Source of the DNA: Auanema rhodensis
Lineage: Eukaryota; Nematoda; Chromadorea; Rhabditida; Rhabditidae
Direction: 5' to 3'
DNA: 64,000 bases
NCBI GenBank assembly: GCA_964057225.1
Contig: OZ059900.1
Location: 382,501-446,500 of the forward strand
Shown piece by piece: positions 12,148 through 24,800 of the stretch. Below the pieces are notes generated by a model, which saw only the letters and a program-made list of their open reading frames with translations, ran no database searches and was not told the origin of the DNA. Positions within the stretch are counted from its first letter, which is position 1, and each line of letters begins with the position of its first letter. The translations under genes were made by a program, and so were the position numbers.

Positions 12148-15100
12148 AGCATAGTTTTATTGTCTATAACAACAAAAGTCATCAATTAAACGCTAGTGAT
12201 GTTTAAATACTGAATTTCGCTCAAATAGCATAACTACACTAAGTATGGTCGTTTTTATGCCTTTAACACCATATACTCACCGATTTTTGGTACAAAATCT
12301 GTAATACTTGTAAATTTTGATCATATTTGTTAAGATTTGAGAATCAAACACACAATACACAAAATCAGTCTATTTTTATGAGTTTGCACTGATATATATT
12401 CATTTTGATCAAAAAAGGTCGAAAATAGAAAGAATTTTGGAAATGTCCGAGTTTTGAGTCCAATTTGGCTAAATCGCTCATATATATGATCAAAAGCATA
12501 GTTTTATTGTCTATAACAACAAAAGTCATTAATTAAACGCTAGTGATGTTTAAATACTGAATTTCGCTCAAATAGCATAACTACACTAAGTATGGTCGTT
12601 TTTATGCCTTTAACACCATATACTCACCGATTTTTGGTACAAAATCTGTAATACTCGTAAATTTTGATCATATTCGTTAAGATTTGAGAATCAAACATAC
12701 AATACACGAAATCAGTCTATTTTTATAAGCTTGCACTGATATATATTCATTTTGATCAAAAAAGGTCGAAAATAGAAAGAATTTTTGAAATTTCCGAGTT
12801 TTGAGTCTAATTTGGCTAAATCGCTCATATATATGATCAGAAGCATAGTTTTATTGTCTATGACAACAAAAGTCATCAATTAAACGCTAGTGATGTTTAA
12901 ATACTGATTTTCGCTCAAATAGCATTACTACACTAAGTATGGTTGTTTTTATGCCTTTAACACCATATACTCACCGATTTTTGGTACAAAATCTGTAATA
13001 CTCGTAAATTTTGATCATATTCGTTAAGATTTGTGAATCAAACACTCAATACACAAAATCAGTCTATTTTTATGAGCTTGCACTGATATATATTCATTTT
13101 GATCAAAAAAGGTCGAAAATAGAAAGAATTTTTGAAATTTCCGAGTTTTGAGTCCAATTTGGCTAAATCGCTCATATATATGATCAAAAGCATAGTTTTA
13201 TTGTCTATAACAACAAAAGTCATCAATTAAACGCTAGTGATGTTTAAATACTGAATTTCGCTCAAATAGCATAACTACACTAAGTATGGTCGTTTTTATG
13301 CCTTTAACACCATATACTCACCGATTTTTGGTACAAAATCTGTAATACTCGTAAATTTTGATCATATTCGTTAAGATTTGAGAATCAAACATACAATACA
13401 CAAAATCAGTCTATTTTTATGAGCTTGCACTGATATATATTCATTTTGATCAAAAAAGGTCGAAAATAGAAAGAATTTTTGAAATTTCCGAGTTTTGAGT
13501 CCAATTTGGCTAAATCGCTCATATATATGATCAAAAGCATAGTTTTATTGTCTATAACAACAAAAGTCATCAATTAAACGCTAGTGATGTTTAAATACTG
13601 AATTTCGCTCAAATAGCATAACTACACTAAGTATGGTCGTTTTTATGCCTTTAACACCATATACTCACCGATTTTTGGTACAAAATCTGTAATACTCGTA
13701 AATTTTGATCATATTCGTTAAGATTTGAGAATCAAACACACAATACACAAAATCAGTCTATTTTAATGAGCTTGCACTGATATATATTCATTTTGATCAA
13801 AAAAGGTCGAAAATAGAAAGAATTTTTGAAATTTCCGAGTTTTGAGTCCAATTTGGCTGAATCGCTCATATATATGATCAAAAGCATAGTTTTATTGTCT
13901 ATAACAACAAAAGTCATCAATTAAACGCTAGTGATGTTTTAATACTGAATTTCGCTCAAATAGCATTACTACACTAAGTATGGTCGTTTTTATGCCTTTA
14001 ACACCATATACTCACCGATTTTTGGTACAAAATCTGTAATACTCGTAAATTTTGATCATATTCGTTAAGATTTGAGAATCAAACACTCAATACACAAAAT
14101 CAGTCTATTTTTATGAGCTTGCACTGATATATATTCATTTTGATCAAAAAAGGTCGAAAATAGAAAGAATTTTTGAAATTTCCGAGTTTTGAGTCCAATT
14201 TGGCTAAATCGCTCATATATATGATCAAAAGCATAGTTTTATTGTCTATAACAACAAAAGTCATCAATTAAACGCTAGTGATGTTTAAATACTGAATTTC
14301 GCTCAAATAGCATAACTACACTAAGTATGGTCGTTTTTATGCCTTTAACACCATATACTCACCGATTTTTGGTACAAAATCTGTAATACTCGTAAATTTT
14401 GATCATATTCGTTAAGATTTGAGAATCAAACATACAATACACAAAATCAGTCTATTTTTATGAGCTTGCACTGGTATATATTCATTTTGATCAAAAAAGG
14501 TCGAAAATAGAAAGAATTTTTGAAATTTCCGAGTTTTGAGTCTAATTTGGCTAAATCGCTCATATATATGATCAGAAGCATAGTTTTATTGTCTATGACA
14601 ACAAAAGTCATCAATTAAACGCTAGTGATGTTTAAATACTGATTTTCGCTCAAATAGCATTACTACACTAAGTATGGTCGTTTTTATGCCTTTAACACCA
14701 TATACTCACCGATTTTTGGTACAAAATCTGTAATACTCGTAAATTTTGATCATATTCGTTAAGATTTGAGAATCAAACACTCAATACACAAAATCAGTCT
14801 ATTTTTATGAGCTTGCACTGATATATATTCATTTTGATCAAAAAAGGTCGAAAATAGAAAGAATTTTTGAAATTTCCGAGTTTTGAGTCCAATTTGGCTA
14901 AATCGCTCATATATATGATCAAAAGCATAGTTTTATTGTCTATAACAACAAAAGTCATCAATTAAACGCTAGTGATGTTTAAATACTGAATTTCGCTCAA
15001 ATAGCATAACTACACTAAGTATGGTCGTTTTTATGCCTTTAACACCATATACTCACCGATTTTTGGTACAAAATCTGTAATACTCGTAAATTTTGATCAT

Positions 15101-15965
15101 ATTCGTTAAGATTTGAGAATCAAACACACAATACACAAAATCAGTCTATTTTAATGAGCTTGCACTAATATATATTCATTTTGATCAAAAAAGGTCGAAA
15201 ATAGAAAGAATTTTTGAAATTTCCGAGTTTTGAGTCCAATTTGGCTGAATCGCTCATATATATGATCAAAAGCATAGTTTTATTGTCTATAACAACAAAA
15301 GTCATCAATTAAACGCTAGTGATGTTTTAATACTGAATTTCGCTCAAATAGCATTACTACACTAAGTATGGTCGTTTTTATGCCTTTAACACCATATACT
15401 CACCGATTTTTGGTACAAAATCTGTAATACTCGTAAATTTTGATCATATTCGTTAAGATTTGAGAATCAAACACACAATACACAAAATCAGTCTATTTTT
15501 ATGAGCTTGCACTGATATATATTCATTTTGATCAAAAAAGGTCGAAAATAGAAAGAATTTTTGAATTTTCCGAGTTTTGAGTCCAATTGGGCTAAATCGC
15601 TCATATATATGATCAAAAGCATAGTTTTATTGTCTATGACAACAAAAGTCATTAATTAAACACTAATGATGTTTAAATCACTAAATTTCGCTCAAATAGC
15701 ATTACTACACTAAGTATGGTCGTTTTTATGCCTTTAACACCATATACTCACCGATTTTTGGTACAAAATCTGTAATACTCGTAAATTTTGATCATATTCG
15801 TTAAGATTTGAGAATCAAACACACAATACCCAAAATCAGTCTATTTTTATGAGCTTGCACTGATATATATTCATTTTGATCAAAAAAGGTCGAAAATAGA
15901 AAGAATTTTTGAAATTTCCGAGTTTTGAGTCCAATTTGGCTAAATCGCTCATATATATGATCAAA
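12148..15965. repeat. HOR domain 3: mixed 5-mer relatives
   Basis: Unit starts: 12148, 12495, 12842, 13189, 13536, 13883, 14230, 14577, 14924, 15271, 15618. Units 12148-13535 run as a hybrid (B head, A body), then B, C, D, echoing domain 1. Units 13536 and 14924 are near copies 1388 bp apart, sharing TATTTTAATGAGC and the GGCTGAATCG tail; 14924 adds GCACTAATATA. Unit 15271 has the GAATTTTCC/CCAATTGGGC tail, and 15618 is an N head with AATACCCAAAA. Confidence 0.7.
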
Positions 15966-16252
15966 AGCTGAATTTCGCTCAAATAGCATAACTACACTAA
16001 GTATGGTCGTTTTTATGCCTTTAACACCATATACTCACCGATTTTTGGTACAAAATCTGTAATACTCGTAAATTTTGATCATATTCGTTAAGATTTGAGA
16101 ATCAAACACACAATACACAAAATCAGTCTATTTTAATGAGCTTGCACTAATATATATTCATTTTGATCAAAAAAGGTCGAAAATAGAAAGAATTTTTGAA
16201 ATTTCCGAGTTTTGAGTCCAATTTGGCTGAATCGCTCATATATATGATCAAA
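15966..16252 (+). repeat. Truncated monomer with 60-bp internal deletion (287 bp)
   Basis: AGC (unit positions 1-3) joins directly to TGAATTTCGC (position 64 on), giving AGCTGAATTT with the junction at 15968/15969. The 60 bp lost contain the hairpin and the rest of the head. The body repeats unit 14924, including TATTTTAATGAGC and GCACTAATATA, 982 bp downstream of it (three units less 60 bp). Confidence 0.9.
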
Positions 16253-16565
16253 AGCATAGTTTTATTGTGATGTTTTAATACTGAATTTCGCTCAAATAGC
16301 ATAACTACACTAAGTATGGTCGTTTTTATGCCTTTAACACTATATACTCACCGATTTTTGGTACAAAATCTGTAATACTCGTAAATTTTGATCATATTCG
16401 TTAAGATTTGAGAATCAAACACACAATACCCAAAATCAGTCTATTTTTATGAGCTTGCACTGATATATATTCATTTTGATCAAAAAAGGTCGAAAATAGA
16501 AAGAATTTTTGAAATTTCCGAGTTTTGAGTCCAATTTGGCTAAATCGCTCATATATATGATCAAA
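16253..16565 (+). repeat. Truncated monomer with 34-bp internal deletion (313 bp)
   Basis: AGCATAGTTTTATTGT (unit positions 1-16) joins GATGTTTTAATACTG (position 51 on), with the junction at 16268/16269. The deleted 34 bp are bounded by a GT that occurs at both ends. The unit carries AACACTATATAC and AATACCCAAAA. Confidence 0.9.
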
Positions 16566-16651
16566 AGCATAGTTTCATTGTCTATAACAACAAAAGTCAT
16601 CAATTAAACGCTAGTGATGTTTTAATACTGAATTTCGCTCAAATAGCATAA
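16259..16651. repeat. 393-bp tandem duplication, copy 1
   Basis: From GTTTTATTGTGATG to AGCATAA. It is followed immediately by a second copy at 16652-17044, and I see no difference between the two. Both copies contain the 34-bp deletion (second junction at 16661/16662). AGCATA precedes copy 1 (16253-16258) and lies at the end of each copy, so the duplication joint sits at short homology between the monomer start AGCATAG and the internal AATAGCATAAC. Confidence 0.92.
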
Positions 16652-17044
16652 GTTTTATTGTGATGTTTTAATACTGAATTTCGCTCAAATAGCATAACTA
16701 CACTAAGTATGGTCGTTTTTATGCCTTTAACACTATATACTCACCGATTTTTGGTACAAAATCTGTAATACTCGTAAATTTTGATCATATTCGTTAAGAT
16801 TTGAGAATCAAACACACAATACCCAAAATCAGTCTATTTTTATGAGCTTGCACTGATATATATTCATTTTGATCAAAAAAGGTCGAAAATAGAAAGAATT
16901 TTTGAAATTTCCGAGTTTTGAGTCCAATTTGGCTAAATCGCTCATATATATGATCAAAAGCATAGTTTCATTGTCTATAACAACAAAAGTCATCAATTAA
17001 ACGCTAGTGATGTTTTAATACTGAATTTCGCTCAAATAGCATAA
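16652..17044. repeat. 393-bp tandem duplication, copy 2
   Basis: Perfect repeat of 16259-16651 as far as can be read, then continuing into CTACACTAAG at normal register. The joint AGCATAA/GTTTTATTG at 16651/16652 puts the array out of its 347-bp phase. Because of it the interval 16566-16958 is 393 bp long. Confidence 0.92.
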
Positions 17045-17305
17045 CTACACTAAGTATGGTCGTTTTTATGCCTTTAACACCATATACTCACCGATTTTTG
17101 GTACAAAATCTGTAATACTCGTAAATTTTGATCATATTCGTTAAGATTTGAGAATCAAACATACAATACACAAAATCAGTCTATTTTTATGAGCTTGCAC
17201 TGATATATATTCATTTTGATCAAAAAAGGTCGAAAATAGAAAGAATTTTTGAAATTTCCGAGTTTTGAGTCTAATTTGGCTAAATCGCTCATATATATGA
17301 TCAGA

Positions 17306-20300
17306 AGCATAGTTTTATTGTCTATGACAACAAAAGTCATCAATTAAACGCTAGTGATGTTTAAATACTGATTTTCGCTCAAATAGCATTACTACACTAA
17401 GTATGGTCGTTTTTATGCCTTTAACACCATATACTCACCGATTTTTGGTACAAAATCTGTAATACTCGTAAATTTTGATCATATTCGTTAAGATTTGAGA
17501 ATCAAACACTCAATACACAAAATCAGTCTATTTTTATGAGCTTGCACTGATATATATTCATTTTGATCAAAAAAGGTCGAAAATAGAAAGAATTTTTGAA
17601 ATTTCCGAGTTTTGAGTCCAATTTGGCTAAATCGCTCATATATATGATCAAAAGCATAGTTTTATTGTCTATAACAACAAAAGTCATCAATTAAACGCTA
17701 GTGATGTTTAAATACTGAATTTCGCTCAAATAGCATAACTACACTAAGTATGGTCGTTTTTATGCCTTTAACACCATATACTCACCGATTTTTGGTACAA
17801 AATCTGTAATACTCGTAAATTTTGATCATATTCGTTAAGATTTGAGAATCAAACACACAATACACAAAATCAGTCTATTTTTATGAGCTTGCACTGATAT
17901 ATATTCATTTTGATCAAAAAAGGTCGAAAATAGAAAGAATTTTTGAAATTTCCGAGTTTTGAGTCTAATTTGGCTAAATCGCTCATATATATGATCAGAA
18001 GCATAGTTTTGTTGTCTATGACAACAAAAGTCATTAATTAAACACTAATGATGTTTAAATCACTAAATTTCGCTCAAATAGCATTACTACACTAAGTATG
18101 GTCGTTTTTATGCCTTTAACACCATATACTCACCGATTTTTGGTACAAAATCTGTAATACTCGTAAATTTTGATCATATTCGTTAAGATTTGAGAATCAA
18201 ACACACAATACCCAAAATCAGTCTATTTTTATGAGCTTGCACTGATATATATTCATTTTGATCAAAAAAGGTCGAAAATAGAAAGAATTTTTGAAATTTC
18301 CGAGTTTTGAGTCCAATTTGGCTAAATCGCTCATATATATGATCAAAAGCATAGTTTCATTGTCTATAACAACAAAAGTCATCAATTAAACGCTAGTGAT
18401 GTTTTAATACTGAATTTCGCTCAAATAGCATAACTACACTAAGTATGGTCGTTTTTATGCCTTTAACACCATATACTCACCGATTTTTGGTACAAAATCT
18501 GTAATACTCGTAAATTTTGATCATATTCGTTAAGATTTGAGAATCAAACATACAATACACAAAATCAGTCTATTTTTATGAGCTTGCACTGATATATATT
18601 CATTTTGATCAAAAAAGGTCGAAAATAGAAAGAATTTTTGAAATTTCCGAGTTTTGAGTCTAATTTGGCTAAATCGCTCATATATATGATCAGAAGCATA
18701 GTTTTATTGTCTATGACAACAAAAGTCATCAATTAAACGCTAGTGATGTTTAAATACTGATTTTCGCTCAAATAGCATTACTACACTAAGTATGGTCGTT
18801 TTTATGCCTTTAACACCATATACTCACCGATTTTTGGTACAAAATCTGTAATACTCGTAAATTTTGATCATATTCGTTAAGATTTGAGAATCAAACACAC
18901 AATACCCAAAATCAGTCTATTTTTATGAGCTTGCACTGATATATATTCATTTTGATCAAAAAAGGTCGAAAATAGAAAGAATTTTTGAAATTTCCGAGTT
19001 TTGAGTCCAATTTGGCTAAATCGCTCATATATATGATCAAAAGCATAGTTTCATTGTCTATAACAACAAAAGTCATCAATTAAACGCTAGTGATGTTTTA
19101 ATACTGAATTTCGCTCAAATAGCATAACTACACTAAGTATGGTCGTTTTTATGCCTTTAACACCATATACTCACCGATTTTTGGTACAAAATCTGTAATA
19201 CTCGTAAATTTTGATCATATTCGTTAAGATTTGAGAATCAAACATACAATACACAAAATCAGTCTATTTTTATGAGCTTGCACTGATATATATTCATTTT
19301 GATCAAAAAAGGTCGAAAATAGAAAGAATTTTTGAAATTTCCGAGTTTTGAGTCCAATTTGGCTAAATCGCTCATATATATGATCAAAAGCATAGTTTTA
19401 TTGTCTATAACAACAAAAGTCATCAATTAAACGCTAGTGATGTTTAAATACTGAATTTCGCTCAAATAGCATAACTACACTAAGTATGGTCGTTTTTATG
19501 CCTTTAACACCATATACTCACCGATTTTTGGTACAAAATCTGTAATACTCGTAAATTTTGATCATATTCGTTAAGATTTGAGAATCAAACACACAATACA
19601 CAAAATCAGTCTATTTTTATGAGCTTGCACTGATATATATTCATTTTGATCAAAAAAGGTCGAAAATAGAAAGAATTTTTGAAATTTCCGAGTTTTGAGT
19701 CTAATTTGGCTAAATCGCTCATATATATGATCAGAAGCATAGTTTTGTTGTCTATGACAACAAAAGTCATTAATTAAACACTAATGATGTTTAAATCACT
19801 AAATTTCGCTCAAATAGCATTACTACACTAAGTATGGTCGTTTTTATGCCTTTAACACCATATACTCACCGATTTTTGGTACAAAATCTGTAATACTCGT
19901 AAATTTTGATCATATTCGTTAAGATTTGAGAATCAAACACACAATACCCAAAATCAGTCTATTTTTATGAGCTTGCACTGATATATATTCATTTTGATCA
20001 AAAAAGGTCGAAAATAGAAAGAATTTTTGAAATTTCCGAGTTTTGAGTCCAATTTGGCTAAATCGCTCATATATATGATCAAAAGCATAGTTTCATTGTC
20101 TATAACAACAAAAGTCATCAATTAAACGCTAGTGATGTTTTAATACTGAATTTCGCTCAAATAGCATAACTACACTAAGTATGGTCGTTTTTATGCCTTT
20201 AACACCATATACTCACCGATTTTTGGTACAAAATCTGTAATACTCGTAAATTTTGATCATATTCGTTAAGATTTGAGAATCAAACATACAATACACAAAA

Positions 20301-21819
20301 TCAGTCTATTTTTATGAGCTTGCACTGATATATATTCATTTTGATCAAAAAAGGTCGAAAATAGAAAGAATTTTTGAAATTTCCGAGTTTTGAGTCTAAT
20401 TTGGCTAAATCGCTCATATATATGATCAGAAGCATAGTTTTATTGTCTATGACAACAAAAGTCATCAATTAAACGCTAGTGATGTTTAAATACTGATTTT
20501 CGCTCAAATAGCATTACTACACTAAGTATGGTCGTTTTTATGCCTTTAACACCATATACTCACCGATTTTTGGTACAAAATCTGTAATACTCGTAAATTT
20601 TGATCATATTCGTTAAGATTTGAGAATCAAACACACAATACCCAAAATCAGTCTATTTTTATGAGCTTGCACTGATATATATTCATTTTGATCAAAAAAG
20701 GTCGAAAATAGAAAGAATTTTTGAAATTTCCGAGTTTTGAGTCCAATTTGGCTAAATCGCTCATATATATGATCAAAAGCATAGTTTCATTGTCTATAAC
20801 AACAAAAGTCATCAATTAAACGCTAGTGATGTTTTAATACTGAATTTCGCTCAAATAGCATAACTACACTAAGTATGGTCGTTTTTATGCCTTTAACACC
20901 ATATACTCACCGATTTTTGGTACAAAATCTGTAATACTCGTAAATTTTGATCATATTCGTTAAGATTTGAGAATCAAACATACAATACACAAAATCAGTC
21001 TATTTTTATGAGCTTGCACTGATATATATTCATTTTGATCAAAAAAGGTCGAAAATAGAAAGAATTTTTGAAATTTCCGAGTTTTGAGTCCAATTTGGCT
21101 AAATCGCTCATATATATGATCAAAAGCATAGTTTTATTGTCTATAACAACAAAAGTCATCAATTAAACGCTAGTGATGTTTAAATACTGAATTTCGCTCA
21201 AATAGCATAACTACACTAAGTATGGTCGTTTTTATGCCTTTAACACCATATACTCACCGATTTTTGGTACAAAATCTGTAATACTCGTAAATTTTGATCA
21301 TATTCGTTAAGATTTGAGAATCAAACACACAATACACAAAATCAGTCTATTTTTATGAGCTTGCACTGATATATATTCATTTTGATCAAAAAAGGTCGAA
21401 AATAGAAAGAATTTTTGAAATTTCCGAGTTTTGAGTCTAATTTGGCTAAATCGCTCATATATATGATCAGAAGCATAGTTTTGTTGTCTATGACAACAAA
21501 AGTCATTAATTAAACACTAATGATGTTTAAATCACTAAATTTCGCTCAAATAGCATTACTACACTAAGTATGGTCGTTTTTATGCCTTTAACACCATATA
21601 CTCACCGATTTTTGGTACAAAATCTGTAATACTCGTAAATGTTGATCATATTCGTTAAGATTTGAGAATCAAACACACAATACCCAAAATCAGTCTATTT
21701 TTATGAGCTTGCACTGATATATATTCATTTTGATCAAAAAAGGTCGAAAATAGAAAGAATTTTTGAAATTTCCGAGTTTTGAGTCCAATTTGGCTAAATC
21801 GCTCATATATATGATCAAA
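17306..21819. repeat. HOR domain 5: 1736-bp 5-mer in tandem
   Basis: Unit starts: 17306, 17653, 18000, 18348, 18695, 19042, 19389, 19736, 20084, 20431, 20778, 21125, 21472. The block 18000-19735 recurs as 19736-21471 with no difference I noticed, and a third copy starts at 21472 with one change (AAATGTTGATC). Order: N head with perfect hairpin and AATACCC body; TTTCATT head with GATCAG tail; GATTTTCGC with AATACCC; TTTCATT with GATCAA tail; CATAAC unit with GATCAG tail. Near-identity of the copies implies recent duplication. Confidence 0.88.
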
Positions 21820-24800
21820 AGCATAGTTTCATTGTCTATAACAACAAAAGTCATCAATTAAACGCTAGTGATGTTTTAATACTGAATTTCGCTCAAATAG
21901 CATTACTACACTAAGTATGGTCGTTTTTATGCCTTTAACACTATATACTCACCGATTTTTGGTACAAAATCTGTAATACTTGTAAATTTTGTTCATATTT
22001 GTTAAGATTTGAGAATCAAACACACAATACACAAAATCAGTCTATTTTTATGAGTTTGCACTGATATATATTCATTTTGATCAAAAAAGGTCGAAAATAG
22101 AAAGAATTTTGGAAATGTCCGAGTTTTGAAATCCAATTTGGCTAAATCGCTCATATATATGATCAAAAGCATAGTTTTATTGTCTATAACAACAAAAGTC
22201 ATCAATTAAACGCTAGTGATGTTTAAATACTGAATTTCGCTCAAATAGCATAACTACACTAAGTATGGTCGTTTTTATGCCTTTAACACCATATACTCAC
22301 CGATTTTTGGTACAAAATCTGTAATACTCTTAAATTTTGATCATATTCGTTAAGATTTGAGAATCAAACATACAATACACGAAATCAGTCTATTTTTATG
22401 AGCTTGCACTGATATATATTCATTTTGATCAAAAAAGGTCGAAAATAGAAAGAATTTTTGAAATTTCCGAGTTTTGAGTCTAATTTGGCTAAATCGCTCA
22501 TATATATGATCAGAAGCATAGTTTTATTGTCTATGACAACAAAAGTCATCAATTAAACGCTAGTGATGTTCAAATACTGATTTTCGCTCGAATAGCATAA
22601 CTACACTAAGTATGGTCGTTTTTATGCCTTTAACACCATATACTCACCGATTTTTGGTACAAAATCTGTAATACTCGTAAATTTTGATCATATTCGTTAA
22701 GATTTGAGAATCAAACACACAATACACAAAATCAGTCTATTTTTATGAGCTTGCACTGATATATATTCATTTTGATCAAAAAAGGTCGAAAATAGAAAGA
22801 ATTTTTGAAATTTCCGAGTTTTGAGTCCAATTTGGCTAAATCGCTCATATATATGATCAAAAGCATAGTTTTATTGTCTATAACAACAAAAGTCATCAAT
22901 TAAACGCTAGTGATGTTTAAATACTGAATTTCGCTCAAATAGCATTACTACACTAAGTATGGTCGTTTTTATGCCTTTAACACCATATACTCACCGATTT
23001 TTGGTACAAAATCTGTAATACTCGTAAATTTTGATCATATTCGTTAAGATTTGAGAATCAAACACACAATACACAAAATCAGTCTATTTTTATGAGCTTG
23101 CACTGATATATATTCATTTTGATCAAAAAAGGTCGAAAATAGAAAGAATTTTTGAATTTTCCGAGTTTTGAGTCCAATTGGGCTAAATCGCTCATTTATA
23201 TGATCAAAAGCATAGTTTTATTGTCTATGACAACAAAAGTCATTAATTAAACACTAATGATGTTTAAATCACTAAATTTCGCTCAAATAGCATTACTACA
23301 CTAAGTATGGTCGTTTTTATGCCTTTAACACCATATACTCACCGATTTTTGGTACAAAATCTGTAATACTCGTAAATTTTGATCATATTCGTTAAGATTT
23401 GAGAATCAAACACACAATACACAAAATCAGTCTATTTTTATGAGCTTGCACTGATATATATTCATTTTGATCAAAAAAGGTCGAAAATAGAAAGAATTTT
23501 TGAAATTTCCGAGTTTTGAGTCCAATTTGGCTGAATCGCTCATATATATGATCAAAAGCATAGTTTTATTGTCTATAACAACAAAAGTCATCAATTAAAC
23601 GCTAGTGATGTTTTAATACTGAATTTCGCTCAAATAGCATTACTACACTAAGTATGGTCGTTTTTATGCCTTTAACACCATATACTCACCGATTTTTGGT
23701 ACAAAATCTGTAATACTCGTAAATTTTGATCATATTCGTTAAGATTTGAAAATCAAACACACAATAAACAAAATCAGTCTATTTTTATGAGTTTGCACTG
23801 ATATATATTCATTTTGATCAAAAAAGGTCGAAAATAGAAAGAAATTTTGAATTTTCCGAGTTTTGAGTCCAATTGGGCTAAATCGCTCATATATATGATC
23901 AAAAGCATAGTTTTATTGTCTATGACAACAAAAGTCATTAATTAAACACTAATGATGTTTAAATCACTAAATTTCGCTCAAATAGCATTACTACACTAAG
24001 TATGGTCGTTTTTATGCCTTTAACACCATATACTCACCGATTTTTGGTACAAAATCTGTAATACTCGTAAATTTTGATCATATTCGTTAAGATTGGAGAA
24101 TCAAACACACAATACACAAAATCAGTCTATTTTTATGAGCTTGCACTGATATATATTCATTTTGATCAAAAAAGGTCGAAAATAGAAAGAATTTTTGAAA
24201 TTTCCGAGTTTTGAGTCCAATTTGGCTAAATCGCTCATATATATGATCAAAAGCATAGTTTTATTGTCTATAACAACAAAAGTCATCAATTAAACGCTAG
24301 TGATGTTTAAATACTGAATTTCGCTCAAATAGCATTACTACACTAAGTATGGTCGTTTTTATGCCTTTAACACCATATACTCACCGATTTTTGGTACAAA
24401 ATCTGTAATACTCGTAAATTTTGATCATATTCGTTAAGATTTGAGAATCAAACACACAATACACAAAATCATTCTATTTTTATGAGCTTGCACTGATATA
24501 TATTAATTTTGATCAAAAAAGGTCGAAAATAGAAAGAATTTTTGAAATTTCCGAGTTTTGAGTCCAATTTGGCTAAATCGCTCATATATATGATCAAAAG
24601 CATAGTTTCATTGTCTATAACAACAAAAGTCATCAATTAAACGCTAGTGATGTTTTAATACTGAATTTCGCTCAAATAGCATTACTACACTAAGTATGGT
24701 CGTTTTTATGCCTTTAACACCATATACTCACCGATTTTTGGTACAAAATCTGTAATACTTGTAAATTTTGATCATATTTGTTAAGATTTGAGAATCAAAC

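Noticed and set aside
15801-15989. 62-codon open frame on the minus strand
   Set aside because: It is open only because it crosses the 60-bp deletion junction of unit 15966.
22002-22205. 67-codon open frame on the minus strand
   Set aside because: It spans the one-base insertion (TTTTGAAATCC) of unit 21820, which shifts the frame past a usual stop; no protein is recognisable.
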